From: Pseudodonghicola flavimaris
Lineage (GTDB): Bacteria > Pseudomonadota > Alphaproteobacteria > Rhodobacterales > Rhodobacteraceae
Direction: 5' to 3'
DNA: 64,000 bases
NCBI RefSeq assembly: GCF_030164425.1
Contig: NZ_JASNJD010000008.1
Coordinates: 62,001-126,000, forward strand
The translations under genes were made by a program, and so were the position numbers. Positions 20,092-30,140 of the stretch are shown here, piece by piece; within the stretch, counting starts at the first letter, position 1; every line of letters begins with the position of its first letter. A model generated the notes under the pieces. The model worked only from the letters and a program-made list of their open reading frames with translations. It had not been told where the DNA came from and did not search any database.

Positions 20092-20248
20092 GGGTCTGCT
20101 TCCCTGCAAAAAGTCTGTCCATCTCCGTATGCCGCCCCGGAGCCCCGAGAGCAAGAGGAACCCGCGCAGCTTGCGACACAGCGGTGCTTGTACTATGTGG
20201 GCGACAGGCGCGGGGACTCATCCCCGCCGCACAGCCGAAAGGTATGCT

Positions 20249-21004
20249 ATGGCCCGCCGCAAGAAAATCTACGAAGGCAAGGCGAAGATTCTGTACGAAG
20301 GCCCGGAACCGGGGACCATCGTTCAGTATTTCAAGGATGACGCCACCGCTTTCAACGCGCAGAAAAAGGACGTGATCGAGGGCAAGGGGGTGCTGAACAA
20401 CCGCCTGTCCGAGTTCTTTATGACCGGGCTGAACCAGATCGGCGTGCCGACCCATTTCCTCAAGCGGCTGAACATGCGCGAACAGCTGGTGCGCAGTTGC
20501 GAGATCATCCCGCTGGAGGTGATCGTGCGCAACTTCGCCGCCGGTTCGCTGTCCAAGCGGCTGGGCATCGACGAGGGCACCCAGCTGCCGCGCCCGATCG
20601 TCGAGTACTGCTACAAGGACGATGCGCTCGGCGATCCGCTGGTGACCGAGGAACATATCGCCGCCTTTGGCTGGGCCAGCCAGCAGGACATGGACGATGT
20701 GCTGAGCCTGGCGCTGCGGGTCAACGATTTCCTCTCCGGCGTGATGCTGGCGGTGGGGATCCGGCTGATCGACTTCAAGATCGAGATCGGCCGCGTCTAT
20801 GACGGCGACTTCCAGCGGCTGGTCGTGGCCGACGAGATCAGCCCCGACAGCTGCCGGCTGTGGGACATTGAGACCGGCCGTCACCTGGACAAGGATGTGT
20901 TCCGCCGCGATCTGGGCAGCCTGACGGATGCCTATTCCGAGGTGGCCCGGCGTCTGGGCGTGCTGCCGCAGGCGGCGCCGACCAAGCCCACGCTGATCAA
21001 CTGA
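20249..21004 (+). CDS. purC: phosphoribosylaminoimidazole-succinocarboxamide synthase
   Basis: 251-residue SAICAR synthetase of purine synthesis. Family blocks are [19 protein letters not shown], the [14 protein letters not shown] nucleotide segment, [16 protein letters not shown], and [16 protein letters not shown] with [10 protein letters not shown] near the end. The ATG at 20249 follows GAAAGGTATGCT; the upstream in-frame extension of 66 codons has no family similarity. It opens the purC-purS-purQ cluster. Confidence 0.97.
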   Translation: MARRKKIYEGKAKILYEGPEPGTIVQYFKDDATAFNAQKKDVIEGKGVLNNRLSEFFMTGLNQIGVPTHFLKRLNMREQLVRSCEIIPLEVIVRNFAAGSLSKRLGIDEGTQLPRPIVEYCYKDDALGDPLVTEEHIAAFGWASQQDMDDVLSLALRVNDFLSGVMLAVGIRLIDFKIEIGRVYDGDFQRLVVADEISPDSCRLWDIETGRHLDKDVFRRDLGSLTDAYSEVARRLGVLPQAAPTKPTLIN

Positions 21005-21034
21005 GCGCCGTGCCCGGCGACGGGCGCGGGAAAT

Positions 21035-21058
21035 TTGAGTATTTAGGCAGAGAAGAAG
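21035..21058 (+). repeat. dispersed intergenic repeat, copy 2 (partial)
   Basis: TTGAGTATTTAGGCAGAGAA followed by GAAG matches the right half of the copy near 38134 (AGTATTTGAGACAGAGAAGAA) apart from small changes. It lies in the 91-base gap between purC and purS. Confidence 0.5.
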
Positions 21059-21095
21059 CGGCAACGGCGCTCTCTGCAACGACCGGGGTGCAGGA

Positions 21096-21329
21096 ATGAA
21101 AGCACGGGTGCATGTGATGCTGAAGAACGGGGTTCTCGATCCGCAGGGCGAGGCCGTGCGCCACGCGCTGGGGGCGATGGGCTTCGACGGGGTCGAGGGC
21201 GTGCGTCAGGGCAAGGTGATCGACCTGGAGCTGGCCGAGGGCACCACCGAGGCGCAGGTCGCCGAGATGTGCGAAAAGCTGCTCGCCAACACGGTGATCG
21301 AATCCTACAAGATCGAGATGGGCGCATGA
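21096..21329 (+). CDS. purS: phosphoribosylformylglycinamidine synthase subunit PurS
   Basis: 77-residue PurS, the small bridging subunit of the three-part FGAM synthase. It begins [20 protein letters not shown], with the [15 protein letters not shown] strand and the C-terminal [13 protein letters not shown] helix-strand. It overlaps purQ by four bases (ATGA). The synthetase subunit PurL is encoded separately at 2796-4955. Confidence 0.96.
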   Translation: MKARVHVMLKNGVLDPQGEAVRHALGAMGFDGVEGVRQGKVIDLELAEGTTEAQVAEMCEKLLANTVIESYKIEMGA

Positions 21330-21994
21330 AGGCCGCCGTCGTCACCTTTCCCGGCTCGAACGCGGACCGGGATCTGGCCGTGTCGTTCCGGGACGCGGGT
21401 TTCGACGTCACCATGGTCTGGCACAAGGACGCCGCGCTGCCCGAGGGGGTCGATATCGTCGGCATTCCCGGCGGCTTCTCCTTCGGGGACTATCTGCGCT
21501 GCGGCGCCATCGCGGCGCAATCGCCGATCACCCGCGCGGTGAAGGAGCATGCCGACCGCGGCGGCTATGTGTTGGGGGTCTGCAACGGCTTTCAGGTGCT
21601 GACCGAGACCGGCCTGCTGCCGGGAGCGCTGCTGCGCAACTCCGGGCTGAAGTTCATCTGCCGCACCGTCGGGTTGAAGGTCGAAACCTCGGCCAGTGTC
21701 TTCACCGAAGGCTATAACGCCGGTGACGTCATCGATATCCCGATCGCGCATCACGACGGCAACTACTTCGCCGATGCAGAGACGCTGGAGCAGCTGAAGG
21801 CCGAGGACCGCATCGCCTTCACCTATACCGACAACCCCAATGGCTCTCTGGGCGATATCGCCGGCATCCTGTCGGCCAACCGCCGGGTGCTGGGGATGAT
21901 GCCGCACCCCGAACGCGCGGCCGATACCGGCCATGGCGGCACCGACGGGGCGGCGCTCTTCCGCGCATTGGCAGGGGGTCTGACCCTGGCGTGA
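21326..21994 (+). CDS. purQ: phosphoribosylformylglycinamidine synthase subunit PurQ
   Basis: 222-residue class I glutamine amidotransferase subunit that feeds ammonia to PurL. The nucleophile is Cys86 in [15 protein letters not shown], the oxyanion segment is [18 protein letters not shown], and the His/Glu pair is in [11 protein letters not shown]. The ATG at 21326 overlaps the purS stop; earlier in-frame codons are inside purS and are rejected. Confidence 0.97.
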   Translation: MKAAVVTFPGSNADRDLAVSFRDAGFDVTMVWHKDAALPEGVDIVGIPGGFSFGDYLRCGAIAAQSPITRAVKEHADRGGYVLGVCNGFQVLTETGLLPGALLRNSGLKFICRTVGLKVETSASVFTEGYNAGDVIDIPIAHHDGNYFADAETLEQLKAEDRIAFTYTDNPNGSLGDIAGILSANRRVLGMMPHPERAADTGHGGTDGAALFRALAGGLTLA

Positions 21995-22031
21995 CTTGAG
22001 CCTTGGCCGCGGGCCAAGTAGCTTTAAGGCC

Positions 22032-23795
22032 ATGACAGTGCCGAACAAACTGCCTCTGCTCTGGCCGCGCGGATCCACCATCAGCTGGCGGGTCCGCCTG
22101 GCTTTGGTCGCGCTGCTGATGGCGGCGGTGGCGACCATCTGGGTCACCAACCGGTTCCTGTCGGACCGGTTTACCGAAAGCACCCGCTACCGCGCCGAGC
22201 TGCGCCTGGCGCTCTACAGCGGCAACCTGCTGAGCGAGCTGCGCCGCAATGCCATCGTGCCGCAGCTGCTGGCGCGCGATCCGACGCTGATCGCGGCGCT
22301 GCAGTCCAAGGATTACTCGCTGTCCACCCAGCGGCTGATCTCCTTCGTCGAGGAGATCGGCGCCGCCTCGCTGCTGCTGCTGGATCAGGACGGTCGGGTG
22401 GTGGCGGCGACCGATCGCAACCGGCTGGGCCAGCAACGCCGGCAGGAGGCCTATTTCGTCGAATCGATCCGGGCGAATTCCACTGTGTTTTCAGTGATTC
22501 CCAGGGAATCGGGCGGCTATGCCTTCACCTATTCCCGCCGCATGAGCGACAGCGCCGGCATCCTCGGGGTGATCGTGGTCGAGGTCGATCTGCAGAAGTT
22601 CGAACGCGCCTGGGCCGGGATTTCCGACGCTGTGCTGGTCACCGACAGCACCGGCACCATCGTTCTGGCCACCGAGCCACGCTGGCGCGGGCTGAGCGAG
22701 GACGAGGCGCTGCAGCGCCAGACGCCGCAGGGGGCGATCCAGCGCGCCATCCGGCTGACCGCCGACTGGACCGCGCTGCCAGCGGATGCCTATCTGCAGG
22801 GCGAGGCGGTGATGCGGATGGAAACCCGCATCCCGTTCCGCGGCTGGCGCATGGCGTCCTTCACCACCTATGCCTCGATCCGCGAGAAGGTGAATGCGGT
22901 GCTGGCGCTGGAGATCATGGGCTTCGCGATTCTGCTGGCGCTGGCCTTCTATTTCCTCAGCCGCAAGACGGCGCTGCGGATGGCGCTGTTCCAGCGGGAG
23001 TCAGCGGAACTGCGCGAGCTGAACAGCCGGCTTCAGCGGGAAATCGCCGAACGCGAGAGGGTGCAGGAAAACCTGGCCGTGGCGGAACAGACCCTGGCGC
23101 AGAGCTCCAAGCTCGCCGCTCTGGGCGAAATGTCGGCCGCCGTCAGCCATGAGCTGAACCAACCGCTGGCGGCGATGAAGACCTATCTGGCCGGTGCCCG
23201 ACTTCTGCTGCGCCGCAACCGGCCGGAGGAGGCGCTGGCCAGCTTCGGGCGCATCGACGACCTGCTGGAACGGATGGGGGCGATCACCCGGCAGTTGAAA
23301 TCCTATGCCCGCAAGGGCGGCGACACGCTGTTGCCGGTCAACCTGGCGGATGCGCTGATCTCGTCGCTGTCGATGATGGAGCCGCAGCTGCGCCAGCGGC
23401 AGGTTCGGATCACCAAGATCCTGCCCGACCAGCCGGTGCTGGTGATGGGCGACCGGATGCGGATCGAACAGGTGATGATCAACCTCTTGCGCAACGCGCT
23501 CGACGCCACCAAGTCGGTCAGCGATCCGGAGGTGGAGATCATCCTGGCCGCCGGAGAGACCGCAACGCTGACCGTGCGCGACAACGGCTCGGGGATCGAG
23601 GATTTCGATGCGCTGTTCGAACCGTTCTATACCACCAAGCAACCCGGGGACGGGGTGGGGCTGGGCCTTGCCATCTCTTCCGGGATCGTAAGCGATCTGG
23701 GCGGCCGTCTCACCGCCCGCAACGGCCAGAAGGGGGGCGCGGTCTTCGAGATGCAGCTGCCCATTCTGGACGAAGGCATCGAGGCCGCAGAATAA
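22032..23795 (+). CDS. sensor histidine kinase, DctB type
   Basis: 587-residue membrane kinase. A first membrane helix (about 20-40) is followed by a periplasmic double-PAS-like sensor domain to about 285, a second membrane helix (about 288-310), a coiled-coil linker, the HisKA phosphoacceptor helix with His373 in AAVSHELNQPLAAMKTYL, and an HATPase domain (NLLRNALDAT, DNGSGI, GVGLGLAISSGI). Architecture and sequence follow DctB, the C4-dicarboxylate sensor, but no dct transporter genes are in the window, so the ligand is unproven. The response regulator gene starts 19 bases after its stop. Confidence 0.9.
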   Translation: MTVPNKLPLLWPRGSTISWRVRLALVALLMAAVATIWVTNRFLSDRFTESTRYRAELRLALYSGNLLSELRRNAIVPQLLARDPTLIAALQSKDYSLSTQRLISFVEEIGAASLLLLDQDGRVVAATDRNRLGQQRRQEAYFVESIRANSTVFSVIPRESGGYAFTYSRRMSDSAGILGVIVVEVDLQKFERAWAGISDAVLVTDSTGTIVLATEPRWRGLSEDEALQRQTPQGAIQRAIRLTADWTALPADAYLQGEAVMRMETRIPFRGWRMASFTTYASIREKVNAVLALEIMGFAILLALAFYFLSRKTALRMALFQRESAELRELNSRLQREIAERERVQENLAVAEQTLAQSSKLAALGEMSAAVSHELNQPLAAMKTYLAGARLLLRRNRPEEALASFGRIDDLLERMGAITRQLKSYARKGGDTLLPVNLADALISSLSMMEPQLRQRQVRITKILPDQPVLVMGDRMRIEQVMINLLRNALDATKSVSDPEVEIILAAGETATLTVRDNGSGIEDFDALFEPFYTTKQPGDGVGLGLAISSGIVSDLGGRLTARNGQKGGAVFEMQLPILDEGIEAAE

Positions 23796-23814
23796 CAACG
23801 AAAGGAATTGGCTT

Positions 23815-25149
<1,335 letters not shown>

Positions 25150-25687
25150 TCGCTAAACTCTGTCTCCGGTTCGGTTTTCGGGCCGGAGCCACTTGCGCCG
25201 GGCGGACGGTGGCCGGTCGCCTGCAGCAAGAATGCCGCCTTTCTCAACCACACGCAGAAATCCGTGGCGGCGCTGCAACAAGCCCATTGTATTTTCCCAC
25301 AAGCACCCCTTATGCTGTGGAGACGGGTCGCGCGAATTGACGCGCCGTACCCGAGGAGAGATTCGCTGTTACAGCCTGGTACGGACAGAGCTTTCGGGGC
25401 GACCCGAGGCTCTCGCTCCGAAAGACTGGACAGACCGATAGCGCCCCATGTGGGTAAATTTTCGCCCGGACCGGACTGCGGACGGGCATCATAACGGGCA
25501 GGCAACGGCAACAGCCGACCTGTCGGAGAAGAACCGCGATGACGCGCGCGCGAGCATGCACCAGACAGGTCAGAGGTCCGCAGGACGGACCTTGCCGCGC
25601 GCCGTCAGACATCGCCCTGACAAGACACCATCCCAAACGGGCGCGGCCTCCTGGTCGGGCCCCGTCGGCTGCGTGCAACAAGGACAT
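25150..25687 (+). promoter_or_regulatory. RNase E leader region
   Basis: 538 bases without a credible gene before rne. Candidate promoter elements are TTGTAT (25287-25292) and TATGCT (25311-25316) with an 18-base spacer, which would give a leader of roughly 360 bases. Long, structured leaders that let RNase E cut its own message are typical of rne genes; autoregulation here is inferred. The frame open from 25448 into rne has no ribosome site and no family similarity. Confidence 0.45.
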
Positions 25688-28600
25688 ATGGCAAAGAAAA
25701 TGCTCATCGACGCCACCCACGCGGAAGAAACCCGCGTCGTGGTGGTGGACGGCAACAAGGTCGAGGAATTCGACTTTGAATCCGAAAACAAGCGGCAACT
25801 CGCAGGCAACATCTATCTGGCAAAAGTAACGCGGGTCGAACCCTCGCTGCAGGCGGCCTTTGTCGATTACGGCGGCAACCGTCACGGATTCCTTGCGTTT
25901 TCCGAGATTCATCCGGATTACTACCAGATCCCGGTCGCCGACCGCGAAGCGCTCATGGCCGAGGAACAGGCCTATGCGGACGCCATGCGCGCCCGTGACG
26001 AGGACGAGGAAAAAGGCTCCGGCCGCAGCAAGTCGCGGTCCAAGTCGAAGTCGAAAAGCAAGACCAAGGCGGAAGAGCTGAAAACCACTGACGCGGTCGA
26101 GACCAAAGAGGTCGAGACCGAGATCAGCGGTATGGAAACCATCGATTTCTCCGACCCCGACGAGGGCGAGGACGTGTTCCCCGCCGTCGAGGAGGGCAGC
26201 TCGCCGATGGAACGGGTCGAAGAGACCCCGGTCGAGGAACCTGCCGACGAGGGAACCGCGGTGGAGGCGGAGGAGATCGCCGACAGCGATCAGGCCGAAG
26301 CCGCAGAGCCCGCGGCGGAAACCGAGGCCGGGACCGAAGCGGAGGCAGCCGCTGACGCCGAGGACGAGGACGACGAAGAGGCCGAGGACAGCGACGACGA
26401 GGGCGAGGCCCGCAACGACGCCGCTGCCAAGGACGACAGCATCGAATCCGTCGCCGATGACGACGATCACGAAGATATCCGGCCGCCGCGCAAGCCGCGC
26501 CCGCGCCGCTACAAGATCCAGGAAGTCATCAAGGTCCGTCAGATCCTGCTGGTGCAGGTCGTCAAGGAAGAACGCGGCAACAAGGGGGCGGCGCTCACCA
26601 CCTATCTGTCGCTGGCCGGCCGCTATTGCGTGCTGATGCCCAACACCGCCCGTGGCGGCGGCATCAGCCGCAAGATCACCAATGCCACCGACCGCAAGAA
26701 ACTGAAGGAAATCGCCGCCGAGATCGACGTACCGAAGGGCGCCGGTCTGATCATCCGCACCGCCGGCGCCAAGCGCACCAAGGCGGAGATCAAGCGCGAC
26801 TACGAGTACCTGCAGCGGCTGTGGGAACAGATCCGCGAACTGACGCTGAAATCCATCGCGCCGGTCAAGATCTATGAAGAGGGCGACCTGATCAAACGGT
26901 CGATCCGCGATCTCTACAACCGCGAGATCGACGAGGTTCTGGTGGAAGGCGAGGGCGGCTACCGCATCGCCAAGGACTTCATGAAGATGATCATGCCGTC
27001 CCACGCCAAGAACGTGAAACACTACCTCGATGCGATGCCGCTCTTCGCGCGCTATCAGGTGGAGAGCTATCTCAGCTCGATGTTCAACCCGGTGGTGCAG
27101 CTGAAATCCGGCGGCTATATCGTGATCGGCGTGACCGAGGCGCTGGTGGCGATCGACGTCAACTCCGGCCGTGCCACCAAGGAAGGCTCGATCGAGGAGA
27201 CCGCGCTCAAGACCAACCTCGAGGCCGCCGATGAGGTCGCCCGCCAGCTGCGCCTGCGCGACCTGGCCGGTCTGATCGTGATCGACTTCATCGATATGGA
27301 CGAGCGGAAGAACAACACCGCCGTCGAGAAACGCCTGAAGGACAAGCTCAAGACCGACCGGGCCCGCATCCAGGTGGGTCGGATCTCGGGCTTCGGCCTG
27401 CTGGAAATGTCGCGTCAGCGGCTGCGTCCCGGCATGATCGAGGCGACCACCCAGGCCTGCCCGCATTGCCACGGCACCGGGCTGATCCGCTCGGACGACA
27501 ACCTGGCTCTGAACATCCTGCGTCAGATCGAGGAAGAAGGCGTGCGCCGCCGCTCGCGCGAAGTGCTGCTGAAATGCCCGGTGGGCATCGCCAACTACCT
27601 GATGAACCAGAAGCGCGATCATGTCGCCCAGATCGAGAGCCGCTACGGGTTGTCGGTGCGGATCGAGGCCGACCCGCATCTGATCAGCCCGGATTTCTCG
27701 ATCGAGAAGTTCAAGACCGCGTCGCGCGTGGTGCCGGAAGCCACCGCGCCGGTGGTCTCGGTCGACACCTCGCTGATGGATCAGATCGACAGCACCGCCG
27801 AGGTGGAGGAAGAGGAGCCCGAAGAGGTTCAGACCACGTCCGCCGCCGGGGCCGAGGACGAGACCGGCAAGCCCAAGCGCAAGCGTCGGCGTCGGCGTCG
27901 GCGGTCGTCCTCGAAGTCCGAGAATGGCCAGTACGGTGAGGGCTCGGAAAACGGCGAGGCCGATGGCGAGGACAGCATCTTGCCCGAGACCGTCATGGCG
28001 GAGACCGTCGAGGCGGAGACCGGTGGCGAGAGCGCAGCAGAGAGCGTGGCGGCCGAGCCCGAGACGGTGACCGAACCCGCCACCGAGGCGACCGAAGAGG
28101 GGACGGAGAAACCGAAGTCCTCGCGCAGCCGCTCGCGTTCCTCGCGCTCGCGCAAGAGCAAGTCCACCAAGACCGAGGAGGGGGCCGAAGTCGCTGCCGC
28201 CGAGGCGGCGGAGACGCCTGTCGATGCCGAGGCTCCGGCGCTGGTTGAGGTCGCCGCCGCTGAAGCCGGGACCGCTGCCGCTGTCGTGGCGGAGGTGGAA
28301 GCCGACGTCGAGGCGATAGCCCCGACGGCCGAGCCGGGCGCTGCGGAGACGGAAACGCCGGTAGAAGAGCCGGTCGTGGCCGAGGCCGATGCGGAGCCCG
28401 AGGCTGACGCGGAGCCCGAGGCTGACGCGGCCCCGGCCCCCGAGGCCGAGCTTGCTGCGGCGGAGGCGCCCGCGATGGAGGAGCCCGTGGTGGCAGAGGT
28501 CGAAGCAGAGGCCGAACCGGTCGCCGAAGAAACCGACACGAACGCCGAGGCGGAAGCCGTCGACACCGCAGAGCCCGAGGCTCCGGTCGAGGACACCCCC

Positions 28601-28723
28601 GAGGAAGCGGCAGTGCCCGAGGCGGAACCGGTGCTGGAGACCACAGAGGCCTCCGACGCGGCCGAGGACGAGGACGACGACAAGCCGAAACGGCGCGGCT
28701 GGTGGTCGCTTGGCGGTCGTTGA
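25688..28723 (+). CDS. rne: ribonuclease E
   Basis: 1011-residue endoribonuclease, core of the RNA degradosome. It starts MAKKMLIDATHAEETRVVVV, with the S1 domain opening at residues ~35-80. That S1 domain is split by a long acidic insertion (about 90-265) typical of alphaproteobacteria, and resumes at RRYKIQEVIKVRQILLVQVV. DNase I-like and catalytic parts include VAIDVNSGRATKEGS and the DFIDMDERKNN metal site, and the zinc-link is TQACPHCHGTGLIRS. The C-terminal ~330 residues are Ala/Glu/Pro low complexity with Arg-rich patches, ending in the family tail KRRGWWSLGG. The ATG at 25688 follows AAGGACAT. Confidence 0.96.
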   Translation: MAKKMLIDATHAEETRVVVVDGNKVEEFDFESENKRQLAGNIYLAKVTRVEPSLQAAFVDYGGNRHGFLAFSEIHPDYYQIPVADREALMAEEQAYADAMRARDEDEEKGSGRSKSRSKSKSKSKTKAEELKTTDAVETKEVETEISGMETIDFSDPDEGEDVFPAVEEGSSPMERVEETPVEEPADEGTAVEAEEIADSDQAEAAEPAAETEAGTEAEAAADAEDEDDEEAEDSDDEGEARNDAAAKDDSIESVADDDDHEDIRPPRKPRPRRYKIQEVIKVRQILLVQVVKEERGNKGAALTTYLSLAGRYCVLMPNTARGGGISRKITNATDRKKLKEIAAEIDVPKGAGLIIRTAGAKRTKAEIKRDYEYLQRLWEQIRELTLKSIAPVKIYEEGDLIKRSIRDLYNREIDEVLVEGEGGYRIAKDFMKMIMPSHAKNVKHYLDAMPLFARYQVESYLSSMFNPVVQLKSGGYIVIGVTEALVAIDVNSGRATKEGSIEETALKTNLEAADEVARQLRLRDLAGLIVIDFIDMDERKNNTAVEKRLKDKLKTDRARIQVGRISGFGLLEMSRQRLRPGMIEATTQACPHCHGTGLIRSDDNLALNILRQIEEEGVRRRSREVLLKCPVGIANYLMNQKRDHVAQIESRYGLSVRIEADPHLISPDFSIEKFKTASRVVPEATAPVVSVDTSLMDQIDSTAEVEEEEPEEVQTTSAAGAEDETGKPKRKRRRRRRRSSSKSENGQYGEGSENGEADGEDSILPETVMAETVEAETGGESAAESVAAEPETVTEPATEATEEGTEKPKSSRSRSRSSRSRKSKSTKTEEGAEVAAAEAAETPVDAEAPALVEVAAAEAGTAAAVVAEVEADVEAIAPTAEPGAAETETPVEEPVVAEADAEPEADAEPEADAAPAPEAELAAAEAPAMEEPVVAEVEAEAEPVAEETDTNAEAEAVDTAEPEAPVEDTPEEAAVPEAEPVLETTEASDAAEDEDDDKPKRRGWWSLGGR
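28391..28426 (+). repeat. two tandem 18-bp repeats within rne
   Basis: GCGGAGCCCGAGGCTGAC occurs twice in a row (28391-28408 and 28409-28426), encoding the repeated AEPEAD unit in the disordered C-terminal region of RNase E. The repeat keeps the frame, so copy number can vary without disrupting the protein. Confidence 0.85.
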
Positions 28724-28754
28724 GCCCCGATAGCCAAACACGGCGGACAGTCTC

Positions 28755-28784
28755 AAGGCCCCGGACATGTTCCGGGGCCTTTTG
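28755..28784 (+). terminator. rho-independent terminator after rne
   Basis: Perfect 11-bp stem AAGGCCCCGGA (28755-28765) with TCCGGGGCCTT (28771-28781), five-base loop CATGT, followed by a T-run. It lies 32 bases after the rne stop. Confidence 0.93.
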
Positions 28785-28798
28785 CGTTCCCACCTTCG

Positions 28799-28840
28799 AC
28801 CTGGAGACAAATATCCCGGGGGACTCGCCGCAGGCGAGGG
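28799..28840 (-). repeat. dispersed intergenic repeat-like element, inverted copy
   Basis: Read on the minus strand, CTCGCCTGCGGCGAG is followed by TCCCCCGGGATATTTGTCTC. It shares the palindromic CTCGCC(N)GGCGAG stem and the ATATTT core of the copies near 13113 and 38134. The remaining ~125 bases up to tusA show no gene. Confidence 0.4.
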
Positions 28841-28966
28841 GGGCAGCGCCCCCTCCACCCTCGACCTTCGCGGCGCGGTTCAACGGCTGTCTGAACCGGA
28901 CCGCCTGCGACAGCCTGCCAGACCGGGTGCATTGCGAAGGCGTGGCGGACCGCTCCGGCGCGCCGC

Positions 28967-29209
28967 TCAGCCCCCCTTGCGGATCAGATAGATCTGGTGA
29001 TCGCCGCAGGCCTCGCTCCCGAGGAAACCATGGCCGGCCTCGTGACAGAAATGAGGCACGTCGATCACCGCGGCGGGATCGCTGGCCAGCAGCCGCAGCA
29101 GGGTGCCGGGCGCCAGTGCCTGCAGGCGTTTGCGGGCGCGCAGCACCGGCAGCGGGCAGAGCAGCCCGATCGCATCCACCGTCACCGCGCTGTCGTCGAT
29201 CTTGTCCAT
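28967..29209 (-). CDS. tusA: TusA-family sulfurtransferase
   Basis: 80-residue TusA-fold sulfur carrier. The active cysteine lies in the family motif IGLLCPLPVLRARKRLQAL, and VIDVPHFCHEAGH follows. The start at 29209 (MDKIDD) is preferred over an extension of 12 codons from 29245 because the family begins near it. TusA proteins relay persulfide sulfur for tRNA thiolation, molybdenum cofactor or other sulfur metabolism; the partner here is unknown. It is divergent from ccdA, a thiol-disulfide transporter, a pairing with a shared theme of sulfur redox chemistry. Confidence 0.9.
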   Translation of the reverse strand: MDKIDDSAVTVDAIGLLCPLPVLRARKRLQALAPGTLLRLLASDPAAVIDVPHFCHEAGHGFLGSEACGDHQIYLIRKGG

Positions 29210-29325
29210 GCGCCCGGCATAGGATGCTCTTGGCGCGCTGTCCATCCGCGGCGGACATCTGACATTTTCGCGATATGTCCGCCGGTCGGCGTGACCGCCG
29301 CGCCGTGATGGCCTATGTCGGGACC

Positions 29326-30078
29326 ATGTTGGGAATCGATATCATCGACGCAGGGCTGATCCCTGCCATGGTCGTGGCGCTGGCCGCCGGCATCGTCAGC
29401 TTTCTGTCGCCCTGCGTGCTGCCGATCGTGCCGCCCTATCTGGCCTATATGAGCGGGGTGTCGGTCACCGATCTCAGCTCCGGCCAGGCGGCGCGCAACA
29501 AGGCGCTGCTGCCGGCGCTGTTCTTCGTCCTCGGCCTCTCGACGGTATTCCTGTTTCTGGGCTTCACCGCCTCGGCGATCGGCACGTTGTTTCTGCAATA
29601 TCAATCGGTCTTCAACACTGTCGCCGGTGTCCTGGTGATGATCTTCGGGGCGCATTTCGTCGGCGTCTACCGGATCGGCTTTCTCGACCGCGAGGCGCGG
29701 ATCGACGTCGGCGACCGAGGCGGCAGCGCGCTCGGTGCCTATGTTCTGGGGCTCGCCTTCGCCTTTGGCTGGACCCCCTGCATCGGCCCGCAGCTGGGCG
29801 CGATCCTGTCGCTGGCCGCTTCCGAGGCCTCGGTGGCGCGTGGCACGTTGCTGCTGGCGATCTATGCGCTGGGGCTCGGCATTCCCTTCCTGCTGGTGGC
29901 CGCCTTCCTGCCGCGGCTGACCGGGCTGATGGGCTGGATGAAGCGGCATATGGAGCGGATCGAGCGGATCATGGGCCTGCTGCTGTGGACCATCGGCCTG
30001 CTGATGCTGACCGGCGGTTTTTCCTCTTTCTCCTACTGGCTTCTGGAAACCTTCCCCGGGCTGGCGCTGCTGGGCTGA
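29326..30078 (+). CDS. ccdA: cytochrome c biogenesis protein CcdA
   Basis: 250-residue, six-helix membrane protein of the CcdA/DsbD family that carries reducing equivalents across the membrane to the cytochrome c maturation thioredoxins. Its two redox cysteines are in FLSPCVLPIVPPYLAYMSG and in FAFGWTPCIGPQLGAIL. The ATG at 29326 (MLGIDIIDAGLIPAM) matches the usual family start; ATGs at 29308 and 29275 are also open. It supports CcmH, encoded at 16503-16982. Confidence 0.93.
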   Translation: MLGIDIIDAGLIPAMVVALAAGIVSFLSPCVLPIVPPYLAYMSGVSVTDLSSGQAARNKALLPALFFVLGLSTVFLFLGFTASAIGTLFLQYQSVFNTVAGVLVMIFGAHFVGVYRIGFLDREARIDVGDRGGSALGAYVLGLAFAFGWTPCIGPQLGAILSLAASEASVARGTLLLAIYALGLGIPFLLVAAFLPRLTGLMGWMKRHMERIERIMGLLLWTIGLLMLTGGFSSFSYWLLETFPGLALLG

Positions 30079-30140
30079 GCCCGGCGCCTTACTCTCGCCG
30101 CAAAACGGGGTTAACGTCGCCCGCAAAGCAAGAGGGCACG

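Noticed and set aside
25310-28858. 1182-residue minus-strand open frame opposite rne
   Set aside because: A shadow of the Ala/Glu-rich RNase E gene; repetitive Gly/Leu/Arg sequence without any domain.
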